Of a DNA stretch of 42,875 nucleotides, positions 35,253-42,100 are shown piece after piece. Position numbers and translations under genes: made by a program. Source of the stretch: CAZEHO01 sp964511945 (GTDB lineage Bacteria; Actinomycetota; Acidimicrobiia; Spongiisociales; UBA11373); assembly GCA_964511945.1 (NCBI GenBank), contig CAZEHO010000026.1:1-42875 (forward strand), read 5' to 3'. A model generated the notes under the pieces. The model had not been told where the DNA came from. It made no database searches and worked only from the letters and a program-made list of their open reading frames with translations. How positions within the stretch are numbered: position 1 is the stretch's first letter; every line of letters starts with the position of its first letter.

Positions 35253-36077
35253 ATGGCCACGAAGAAATCAGCAACGTCTACCGCCAAGAAGCCCGCCGCC
35301 AAGAAGCCTGCGGCGAAGAAGGCTGCGCCTGCCGCCAAGGCGGCGGGTACCAAGAAGGCTGCGGCTGCGAAGAAACCGGCGGCGAAGAAGCCTGCGGCGA
35401 AGAAGGCTGCGCCTGCGGCCAAGAAGCCCGCTGCCAAGAAGGCTGCGGCGGCGAAGAAGCCTGCGGCGAAGAAGGCTGCGCCTGCGGCCAAGAAGCCTGC
35501 GGCCAGGAAGCCTGCGGCGAAGAAGCCTGCTGCGAAGAAGGAAGAAGCGGCCAAGCCTGCGGCTAAGAAGCCCTCACCGTTCGCCGTCGGTGACAAGGTC
35601 GTGTATCCGCATCACGGTGCGGCGGTCATCACCAAGAAGGAGCGCCGCGAGTTCCAGAGCAAGCGGACCGACTTCTTCGTCCTCGAGGTCGCGACCGACC
35701 AATTGGTGCTCCGGGTTCCCGTCGACAATGCCGCCGAACTCGGTGTGCGCTCGGTCATCTCCAAGACGGCCGCCCGCAAGGTATTTGCGACCTTCAAACA
35801 GGATCCCGAGGAGGCCGGCTCGAACTGGAGCCGCTGGTACAAGCTGCTGACCGAGAAGATCAACAGCGGCGACATCTTCCAGGTCGCCGAAGTCGTCCGC
35901 GATCTGACCTATGCCCAGCAGACCAAGGGGATCTCGCCGGCGCTGAAGCGGATGCTGTCCAAGGCTCGCCTCATTCTGGCCAGTGAGCTCAGGTTTGCTC
36001 TCGATCTGTCCGAAGAGGACGCAATGAAGCGTCTCGACCGCGCGCTACCCAAGGTGGAGGTACCCGAGGGTGCGTGA
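35253..36077 (+). CDS. carD: CarD-family transcription regulator with histone-H1-like N-terminal tail
   Basis: 274 residues. Residues about 3-107 consist almost wholly of Lys, Ala and Pro repeats (KKPAAKK, KKAAPAAKK), resembling histone H1 and the HupB tail. The CarD/CdnL domain starts at SPFAVGDKVVYPHHG and continues to the C-terminus, including the RNA-polymerase-binding part and the NWSRWYK segment. CarD stabilises the RNA polymerase open complex. Typical CarD is about 160 residues with no tail. Start ATG 35253 or GTG 35244 (in frame) is uncertain by three residues. The repeat frame stays open, so it is not a simple sequencing slip. Confidence 0.92.
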   Translation: MATKKSATSTAKKPAAKKPAAKKAAPAAKAAGTKKAAAAKKPAAKKPAAKKAAPAAKKPAAKKAAAAKKPAAKKAAPAAKKPAARKPAAKKPAAKKEEAAKPAAKKPSPFAVGDKVVYPHHGAAVITKKERREFQSKRTDFFVLEVATDQLVLRVPVDNAAELGVRSVISKTAARKVFATFKQDPEEAGSNWSRWYKLLTEKINSGDIFQVAEVVRDLTYAQQTKGISPALKRMLSKARLILASELRFALDLSEEDAMKRLDRALPKVEVPEGA

Positions 36078-36092
36078 CCGGGGTTGCCCGGC

Positions 36093-37151
36093 ATGATCAT
36101 CGAAGCAGTTCGACTCGTCGTCACACTGGCGACTACCGCCACCGGATTTCTGATCGGGAGGGCGATTCCCGATTGGTATCAGGACGCCGCCGTTGATCCC
36201 GATATCGCCATCGTGACCGGGGCGGTCATCGGTTCCGGTGTCGGCTATGTAGCAGGTGGCCTGATCGGGCGGGCGATCCGCCGTGGACTCGATCGAGCTC
36301 CCGAGCTCGTGGCACGGGCCAGTGGACCGGAGCTCTTCGCCGGCGCCTTCGGGCTCCTCCTCGGAGTCCTCATCGGTGTCGTGGTCGGCCTCCCGATGAT
36401 CGTGTTCCTGCCCACCGTCCTCGGATGGTCTGCGGCCAGTCTGGTGGTGCTCATCCTTGCCTCGTTCGGGAGTCGCGTTTTTTCGGCGCGGAGTGATGAT
36501 CTGCTCAATGCGGCGGGACTTCGGGCAAACCGGCTTCGCGCCGGCGGATCCGCCGGCGGTGATGCTTACGTCATCGACAGCTCGGCCGCAATCGACGGGC
36601 GGGTGGTTGAGATGGTTCGGTCCGGGTTGGTCGGCGGCAACCTGCTGGTGCCCCAGTTCGTGGTCGACGAGCTCCAGGGGATTGCCGACATGGGAGCGGT
36701 GAATCACCGCCGCCGGGGCCGGCGCGGTCTCGAGATGCTCGATGTGCTGCGCGATGTGCCCGACGCCAATCTCCGGGTCGTCGACGACCAGGTGCCCGAG
36801 CATGCCGATGTCGATGCCAAGCTCCTCGAGCTGTGCCAGCGGCTTGGAGCAACTCTGGTGTCGACCGACCACAACCTGGTGAAGGCTGCGTCGATCAGGG
36901 GCCTCTCGACCCGGAACCCGCACTCCATCGCCGAAGCGCTGCGCCCCCAACTCGGCGCCGGCGATCGGATGGTGCTGACGATCGAGCGGGTTGGCACCGA
37001 GCCCGGCCAGGGTGTCGGGTTCCTCGACGACGGGACCATGGTGGTCATCGACGGCGGGGCCGATCGGGTCGGCGAGAACGTGGAGATCGAGGTGGCCAAC
37101 ATGCTGCGGACCTCGGTCGGCCGGCTCCTGTTCGCCAGGCCGGTGTCGTGA
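36093..37151 (+). CDS. Membrane PIN/TRAM-domain protein
   Basis: 352 residues with several TM helices in the first 150 (about 5-25, 38-60, 84-106, 112-132), then a PIN domain (YVIDSSAAIDGR through STDHNLVKAA) with conserved acidic residues and a C-terminal TRAM domain (about 290-352). It matches the YacL-type family found between carD and ispD in many Gram-positives. A nuclease role is suggested by the PIN fold. ATG 36093 is preferred to TTG 36084. The 3' end overlaps ispD as GTGA. Confidence 0.9.
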   Translation: MIIEAVRLVVTLATTATGFLIGRAIPDWYQDAAVDPDIAIVTGAVIGSGVGYVAGGLIGRAIRRGLDRAPELVARASGPELFAGAFGLLLGVLIGVVVGLPMIVFLPTVLGWSAASLVVLILASFGSRVFSARSDDLLNAAGLRANRLRAGGSAGGDAYVIDSSAAIDGRVVEMVRSGLVGGNLLVPQFVVDELQGIADMGAVNHRRRGRRGLEMLDVLRDVPDANLRVVDDQVPEHADVDAKLLELCQRLGATLVSTDHNLVKAASIRGLSTRNPHSIAEALRPQLGAGDRMVLTIERVGTEPGQGVGFLDDGTMVVIDGGADRVGENVEIEVANMLRTSVGRLLFARPVS

Positions 37152-37756
37152 CCGCCTACGGCGTTGTCGTCGCCGCCGGCCGCGGGGAGCGGTTTGGCGG
37201 CGCCAAGCATGACGCCCAATTGGGCGGAATCCCGCTGTGGCAGCGAGCGCGCGATGCACTGCTCGCCTCCGGTCTCGATGGGGTGGTGGTTGTGGGCGAT
37301 GTCCCGGGAGGAATCCCCGGTGGAAGCCGGCGCCGCGACTCGGTCTTGAGCGGGATTCGGGCGCTCCCGGCCGACGCCGATGTCGTGCTCATCCACGACG
37401 CTGCTCGACCACTTGCGTCACCGGAACTGGCGGCAGCGGTGAAAGGGCGTATCGAGCGCGGCGATGTCGATGCTGTCGTTCCCGGCCTTGCGGTTCGCGA
37501 CACCATCAAGCGGGTGGCCGGCGAAGCCGTGAAGGCGACGGTCGATCGGTCGGATCTGATCTCGGCGCAGACTCCCCAGGGCTTCCGGATCTCCGCCCTG
37601 CGGGCGGCCCATGCCGCAGATCCGAGTGACGCGACCGACGACGCTGCCTTGATCGAGCGCGCCGGCGGGACCGTGGTCGTGATTCCGGGGGAGCCGACGA
37701 ACCTGAAGATCACCTATCCGGACGATCTGCTCGTGGCGGAGGCATTGCTGCCATGA
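37148..37756 (+). CDS. ispD: 2-C-methyl-D-erythritol 4-phosphate cytidylyltransferase
   Basis: 202 residues. The nucleotidyltransferase start VVVAAGRGERFGGAKH, the HDAARPL segment and AQTPQGFR are intact. It forms CDP-ME from MEP and CTP in the MEP isoprenoid pathway. It is short but complete compared with the usual 225-240 residues. GTG 37148 overlaps the preceding stop and its own stop overlaps ispF. Confidence 0.95.
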   Translation: MTAYGVVVAAGRGERFGGAKHDAQLGGIPLWQRARDALLASGLDGVVVVGDVPGGIPGGSRRRDSVLSGIRALPADADVVLIHDAARPLASPELAAAVKGRIERGDVDAVVPGLAVRDTIKRVAGEAVKATVDRSDLISAQTPQGFRISALRAAHAADPSDATDDAALIERAGGTVVVIPGEPTNLKITYPDDLLVAEALLP

Positions 37757-38232
37757 GGGTGGGGTGGGGTATCGATGTCCATCGCTTCGGCGAGCAACCG
37801 GGCCCGATCCGGTTGGGTGGGGTAGAGGTGCCGGCGGAGCGAGCCCTCGAGGGCACGTCCGACGCCGATGTCCTGACTCATGCGGTGTGCGACGCGCTGC
37901 TCGGCGCGGCGGCACTCGGAGACATGGGTGAGTTCTTCCCGTCGACCGACCCGGTGTGGAACGACGCCGACTCGATCGACATGCTCGGGCATGTGGTCGA
38001 CATGGTCGATGCCGCAGGATTCTCGATCGGGTCGATTGATGTCACCGTCGTCTCTGAGCGGGTCAGGGTGGCGCCGCACCGGGAGCGGATGAGAGATCGG
38101 ATCGCCGGTGTGCTGCACATCGACAAGGGCTCGGTCTCGGTGAAGGCAACGACCACCGACGGGCTCGGGGTGATGGGTCGCGATGAGGGAATGGCGGCCT
38201 TTGCTGTGGCGACGATCGAGGAAAGGGCCTAG
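37753..38232 (+). CDS. ispF: 2-C-methyl-D-erythritol 2,4-cyclodiphosphate synthase
   Basis: 159 residues. The metal-binding DxH motif is D8-V-H10 (GIDVHRF), with SDADVLTHAVCDALLGAAALGDMGEFFP and KATTTDGLG as expected. It cyclises CDP-ME 2-phosphate. ATG 37753 overlaps the ispD stop. Its TAG stop lies at the left edge of the palindromic repeat element. Confidence 0.95.
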   Translation: MRVGWGIDVHRFGEQPGPIRLGGVEVPAERALEGTSDADVLTHAVCDALLGAAALGDMGEFFPSTDPVWNDADSIDMLGHVVDMVDAAGFSIGSIDVTVVSERVRVAPHRERMRDRIAGVLHIDKGSVSVKATTTDGLGVMGRDEGMAAFAVATIEERA

Positions 38233-38400
38233 TGCCGCGTCACAAAACGTTTGGCGGGTTCAGATGCGGCTCAGGACGCCTCCGGCTGTGTCCTCGCCCT
38301 TGACGCACGCATCCGAGTGCGCCTGCGGGACTGCGTCCTTGCCGGGCGACGCCCTGAGCTCGCCCTGAAACCTCGCCAACGTTATGAGCCACGGCACTAG
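38229..38400. repeat. ~172-bp palindromic repeat element, copy B
   Basis: The element starts with CTAGTGCCG and ends with its perfect inverse CGGCACTAG. The inverted ends continue imperfectly for about 36 bases (AACGTTTGGCGGGTTCAG matching AACGTTGGCGAGGTTTCAG). Further inner stems (GCTCAGGACGCC with GGCGACGCCCTGAGC) suggest a cloverleaf-like fold. It is homologous to 31521-31688. It begins at the ispF stop codon and lies between the convergent ispF and gdpD genes. Confidence 0.8.
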
Positions 38401-38416
38401 CCCGAACCGGAACGGA

Positions 38417-39175
38417 TTACCCCTGCGGTTCCAGCACGGCCAGCGCGACGTCCGGCACGTTGGTGAGGATGCCGGTCACCCCGACCTCGGCCAGGCGCCG
38501 GATCTCGGCCGGATCGTCGACCGTCCACGGGACCACCCCAACGTGCACGGCTGCTGCCCGCTCGACGACGGCTGCCGCAGTTCCGCCTTCAAGGGTGGCG
38601 GCATGTGGATTCAGTGCGGCGTGACCGGCCGCGGCCGCCATCGCCACCGACGAGATGGGATCCACCGCCAGATCGGTGAGGAGTCCCGTCTGGAGGCCGG
38701 GAAGCCTGCCGGCGGCATGGGCAGCCGTCTGAGGGTTGAACGATGTGAGCAGGACTCGATCGGCCCCACCGCTGCTTGCCAGATGGGCGAGGACCGCCTC
38801 GACGATCGAGTCGTCAGGATCCCAGTCGGGATCGAACGGCGAGTTCTTGATCTCGATGTTCATCCACATGTCGCCGCTTGCCTCGATGGCTGCGGCCATC
38901 GTCGGAACCCACGGCGCCCGGGCTGCGATCGTGGCGGCGGTCAATTCGACGATCACCCCGACGTCGGGGATCACTGCGTCGTGGTGAACGACGAGTTCAC
39001 CGTCGACGGTGCGGCGGACATCGAACTCCACTGCATCGGCCCCCAGCTTGGCGGCCTCGGCGAAGGCAGCGAGGGTGTTCTCTCTCTTGGCTGCCGACGC
39101 CCCTCGGTGGGCGATGATCCACGGGCGATGAGGTCGTGGTTCCACCGCGGCGACACTACCCCGCGCTGATACCAT
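38417..39175 (-). CDS. Glycerophosphodiester phosphodiesterase
   Basis: 252 residues. GDPD motifs are AHRGAS at the start, GADAVEFDVRRTVDGELVVHHD in the first third and NIEIKN. The family cleaves glycerophosphodiesters to glycerol-3-phosphate and alcohol using a divalent metal. ATG 39175 lies only 8 bases from the divergent cysS start. GTG 39145, ten codons inside, gives a more typical lead to HRGA. No signal peptide is evident, so it is probably cytosolic. Confidence 0.88.
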   Translation of the reverse strand: MVSARGSVAAVEPRPHRPWIIAHRGASAAKRENTLAAFAEAAKLGADAVEFDVRRTVDGELVVHHDAVIPDVGVIVELTAATIAARAPWVPTMAAAIEASGDMWMNIEIKNSPFDPDWDPDDSIVEAVLAHLASSGGADRVLLTSFNPQTAAHAAGRLPGLQTGLLTDLAVDPISSVAMAAAAGHAALNPHAATLEGGTAAAVVERAAAVHVGVVPWTVDDPAEIRRLAEVGVTGILTNVPDVALAVLEPQG

Positions 39176-39183
39176 CGACCGCC

Positions 39184-40587
39184 ATGCTGGTCTTCAACAC
39201 GCTCGGCCGTGAGCTCCAGGCGTTCGAACCCCGTGATTCCGGAGCGGTGTCCATCTACGTCTGCGGCCCGACCGTGCAGTCGGCGCCGCACGTCGGGCAC
39301 GGACGCCAGGCGGTCGCGTTCGACGTGATCAGGCGGTACCTGGTCTGGCGGGGGTTCGATGTTGCCTTCGTGACCAACATCACCGACGTCGAGGACAAGA
39401 TCATCAACGCGGCGGCCGAGCAGGGCATCACCACCGAAGAAGTCGCCGAGCAGGCGACCGCACAGTTCCTCGAGGCATACGAGCGCCTCGGCGTACTGCC
39501 GCCCGACCACCTGCTCTACGCCACGTCGCACATCCCGGAGATGCTCGAGATGATCGAGCGGCTGATTGAACGCGGCCACGCCTACCCCGCCGGTGGGGAC
39601 GTCTACTTCGCGGTGAGGTCGTTCGACGGGTATGGGAAGCTCTCCGGCCGCAACGTGGATGAACTCGTCGCCGGTGCCCGAATCGATCCGGGCGAGCACA
39701 AGCGGGACCCCGCCGACTTTGCACTCTGGAAGGCTTCAAAGCCGGGAGAGCCTTCCTGGGACTCGCCGTGGGGACCGGGCCGCCCGGGGTGGCACATCGA
39801 GTGCTCGGCGATGTCGGAGAAGCAGCTCGGATTCGGGTTCGACATTCACGGCGGCGGGCTCGACCTGGTGTTCCCTCACCACGAGAACGAGGTCGCTCAG
39901 TCCGAAGCGGCGGCCGGTTCGGCTCCGTTCGCCCGCTACTGGCTGCACAACGGCATGGTGAACCTGCGCGGCGACAAGATGGCGAAGTCGACCGGCAACA
40001 TCATCGGGCTGCTGGATCTCCTTGCCGGCTACCCACCACTCGCCGTGCGCCTGTTCTACCTGCGGGCCCAATACCGGGCTCCGATCGACTATTCGCCGGA
40101 AGCAATGGAGGACGCGAAGGCGTCGCTCGAGCGGCTCTGGTCGTTCCGCCGGCGCGCCGGCGAGGGATCCGCCCCGCCGGACGCCGATGCGATCGAGCGG
40201 TTCCGCACCGTGATGGATGACGATTTCAACACCGCCGAGGCCATGGCGGTGCTCTTCGACGTGGTTCGAGATGGGAACCGCCATCTCGGTGCCGGTGAGG
40301 ACGCCGAGCCCCTTGCCGCCGCATTCGACGAGATTGCCGGGGTGCTCGGCTTGCTGGAGCCGGCAGCCGGCGTCGATGACTTGACCGATGCGCTATCGGC
40401 GTTGGCCGAGCGGCAAGGAGTCACCGGGATCGGCGCCGGAGGACTACTCGACGGTTTGGTGACACGCCGGTCCCGGGCGCGTGACGAGCGTGATTGGGCA
40501 GTGGCGGATGAGATCCGCAACGGGTTGGCCGAGTTGGGAATTGTGCTCGAGGACACCGCCGATGGCACCACTTGGCATAGGGGATAG
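39184..40587 (+). CDS. cysS: Cysteinyl-tRNA synthetase
   Basis: 467 residues. Class I features are VCGPTVQSAPHVGHGR (HIGH motif with Val instead of Ile), GWHIECSAM and HHENE (zinc and substrate region), and KMAKSTGN (KMSKS variant). The C-terminal DALR-type helical part is present. ATG 39184 matches the family start. The 3' end overlaps rlmB by 26 bases. The neighbourhood ispD-ispF-cysS-rlmB is conserved in Gram-positives, with gdpD inserted here on the other strand. Confidence 0.96.
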   Translation: MLVFNTLGRELQAFEPRDSGAVSIYVCGPTVQSAPHVGHGRQAVAFDVIRRYLVWRGFDVAFVTNITDVEDKIINAAAEQGITTEEVAEQATAQFLEAYERLGVLPPDHLLYATSHIPEMLEMIERLIERGHAYPAGGDVYFAVRSFDGYGKLSGRNVDELVAGARIDPGEHKRDPADFALWKASKPGEPSWDSPWGPGRPGWHIECSAMSEKQLGFGFDIHGGGLDLVFPHHENEVAQSEAAAGSAPFARYWLHNGMVNLRGDKMAKSTGNIIGLLDLLAGYPPLAVRLFYLRAQYRAPIDYSPEAMEDAKASLERLWSFRRRAGEGSAPPDADAIERFRTVMDDDFNTAEAMAVLFDVVRDGNRHLGAGEDAEPLAAAFDEIAGVLGLLEPAAGVDDLTDALSALAERQGVTGIGAGGLLDGLVTRRSRARDERDWAVADEIRNGLAELGIVLEDTADGTTWHRG

Positions 40588-41293
40588 GGTCGAAGGCATC
40601 CATGCGGTCGCTGCTGCGGTGGAGGCGGGCCGGGTCGAGCAGTTGTGGGTCGAAGGTTCCCGTACCGAACAACTCGCCGAGGTGATCGACGCGGCCCGAG
40701 CGGCCGGCATGTCGATCGCGATCGTGAATTCCATCACCGATCTCTCCCGTACCGATGCTCCCCAAGGTGTGGTGGCGAGGTGCCGGCCGATCGGGCTCGC
40801 CCCACTCGACGAGGTGGCCGCCGCAACCGATCCGGCCGCCGTCGTTGTGCTCGATCACCTGGAGGATCCCCGCAACGTTGGTGCCATCGCTCGATCGATG
40901 GTGGCTGCGGGCGTGCTCGGGCTCGTTGTGGCCCGTCGCCGCGGGGCGCCACTCGGCGCCACCGCGTTCAAGGCGGCCGCCGGGGCCTTTGAGCACCTGA
41001 CCATTTCCGAGGTGTCGTCGGTGGCGGCCGCCGTCGACGACCTGCGCCGCCTCGGCGTGTGGATCGTCGGTCTCGACGCCGGCGGCGAGCAGTCGCTGTT
41101 CGGGTTGGCGTTGCTGACGGAACCGGTGGCGATCGTCCTCGGTGCCGAAGGCAAGGGTCTCAGCCGGTTGGTGCGGGAGCGGTCCGACGTCGTTGCATCG
41201 ATTCCACTTGCCGGTCCGATGGAGAGCCTGAACGCCTCAGTGGCGGCGGCGCTGGGCGTGTTCGAGATCGGACGGGTGCGCGAGTCCGGATGA
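40562..41293 (+). CDS. rlmB: 23S rRNA 2'-O-methyltransferase RlmB (SpoU family)
   Basis: 243 residues from ATG 40562 (inside the cysS end). The N-terminal SpoU substrate-binding region (GIHAVAAAVEAG) precedes the SPOUT knot methylase with LDHLEDPRNVGAIARS, VLGAEGKGLSRLV and IPLAGPMESLNASVAA, all conserved SpoU motifs. It methylates a ribose in 23S rRNA, usually G2251 in E. coli numbering. Other TrmH-like sites cannot be excluded. Confidence 0.93.
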   Translation: MAPLGIGDRVEGIHAVAAAVEAGRVEQLWVEGSRTEQLAEVIDAARAAGMSIAIVNSITDLSRTDAPQGVVARCRPIGLAPLDEVAAATDPAAVVVLDHLEDPRNVGAIARSMVAAGVLGLVVARRRGAPLGATAFKAAAGAFEHLTISEVSSVAAAVDDLRRLGVWIVGLDAGGEQSLFGLALLTEPVAIVLGAEGKGLSRLVRERSDVVASIPLAGPMESLNASVAAALGVFEIGRVRESG

Positions 41294-41322
41294 CCGGTCG
41301 CGGCCGGTAACGTGACGGTGTT

Positions 41323-41399
41323 GCCGGCGTAGCTCAGGCGGTCAGAGCAGCGGTCTTGTAAACCGCAGGTCTCCGGTTCGAATCCGGACGCCGGCTCCA
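41323..41399 (+). tRNA. tRNA-Thr (anticodon TGT), CCA encoded
   Basis: The cloverleaf has acceptor GCCGGCG/CGCCGGC, D arm GCTC/GAGC with a 9-base loop, anticodon stem GCGGT/ACCGC with loop CTTGTAA, T arm TCCGG-TTCGAAT-CCGGA, discriminator T at 41396 and CCA at 41397-41399. The anticodon TGT decodes ACA and, with wobble, other Thr codons. The encoded CCA contrasts with tRNA-Thr(CGT) at 8299. Phage-type genes follow, so the 3' half is a likely attachment site. Confidence 0.95.
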
Positions 41400-41404
41400 G
41401 AGAA

Positions 41405-41437
41405 CGCCCAGGTCAGAGGCACCTTTTGACCTGGGCG
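41405..41437. terminator. Hairpin after tRNA-Thr(TGT)
   Basis: A perfect 11-bp stem (CGCCCAGGTCA at 41405-41415 with 41427-41437) has an 11-base loop ending in TTT. It starts 6 bases after the tRNA CCA and probably terminates its transcript. Confidence 0.75.
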
Positions 41438-41442
41438 GATTT

Positions 41443-41480
41443 CATCCCCCGTTCCGGCATCCCCCGTTTCATCCCCCGTT
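41443..41480. repeat. Three direct repeats CATCCCCCGTT
   Basis: Exact copies start at 41443, 41458 and 41470. They lie between the tRNA terminator and the first phage-type gene, where arm-type integrase binding sites of an attachment region would be expected. A simple-sequence origin is the alternative. Confidence 0.55.
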
Positions 41481-41500
41481 TTGGCGGGAGACGACGCGCA

Positions 41501-41527
41501 GAGAGCCCCGGACGGGCCGGGGCTCTC
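41501..41527. terminator. Terminator of the minus-strand phage-type genes
   Basis: A perfect 11-bp stem (GAGAGCCCCGG at 41501-41511 with 41517-41527) has a 5-base loop. It lies 34 bases downstream of the DUF1353 gene stop, reading on the minus strand. Confidence 0.75.
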
Positions 41528-41560
41528 GCGCGATCTTCCCGTTAGGGAGGCCGTGAGTTC

Positions 41561-42100
41561 TTAGCGGCGGCGCCGCCATGCGAGGAATCCAAACGCTCGG
41601 ACGGCCGCCCACGCGGCCCAGCGGCGGAGCCAGGAGATCTCGGCCTCGGCCATAAGCTCGCGAAAGAGGCGATCGGCTTCCGAGCGCCGGAACGTGCGAG
41701 TCGGCGCTACCCATTCGGCCGGGATCTCGCCGGCGTACTGATAGAGGGCGTCGTGAACGAGCGGAGCCCGGATGCCGAGCTCGTGGATAGCGCAGAGGGG
41801 CCAGAGCGGGCGAGGGACGCTGGAGAGGTCGAAGGTGAACCCGGACGGAATCCTGAGAGTGAACTCGGGACGGACAAGAGCCCACGGGCGATCGAGAATC
41901 CAGAGGTCTCGGGTCGGGTTGTAGGTCACAACGGGGAGCATGGTGGGAGCCTCCTCGGCGATGAGAACGGCGAAGTCGGGCGACCGGTGATCGCAGGTCG
42001 GACAGATCCAGACGCCGGCGAACGTGATCCCGAGCGGAGCTCCGCAGAGGGAGCAAGGTCTCGGCCGGAGCTCGATCAAAGGATCTCGAGGCCGGTCCAT
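41561..42100 (-). CDS. Phage-type DUF1353 protein with an N-terminal zinc ribbon
   Basis: 179 residues from ATG 42100, which has GAGGACGG upstream. A longer frame to 42271 would overlap the previous gene by almost 200 bases and is unlikely. Paired Cys (CSLC at 16-19 and CPTC at 33-36) make a zinc ribbon. The main part has the DUF1353 pattern PSGFTFDLSSVPRPLW followed by LVHDALYQYAG, found mostly in phage and prophage proteins of unknown role. The C-terminus is Arg/Trp-rich. It overlaps the upstream phosphoesterase gene by 25 bases. Confidence 0.8.
   Translation of the reverse strand: MDRPRDPLIELRPRPCSLCGAPLGITFAGVWICPTCDHRSPDFAVLIAEEAPTMLPVVTYNPTRDLWILDRPWALVRPEFTLRIPSGFTFDLSSVPRPLWPLCAIHELGIRAPLVHDALYQYAGEIPAEWVAPTRTFRRSEADRLFRELMAEAEISWLRRWAAWAAVRAFGFLAWRRRR

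Noticed and set aside
35253..35580. CRISPR-like or random tandem repeats in the CarD gene
   Set aside because: The repeats code in frame for Lys/Ala units and have no spacer structure. No CRISPR array was seen anywhere in the window.
36093..37151. PIN-domain toxin of a toxin-antitoxin pair
   Set aside because: The protein has several TM helices and a TRAM domain and lies in a conserved housekeeping order without an antitoxin gene, so it is the YacL-type family.
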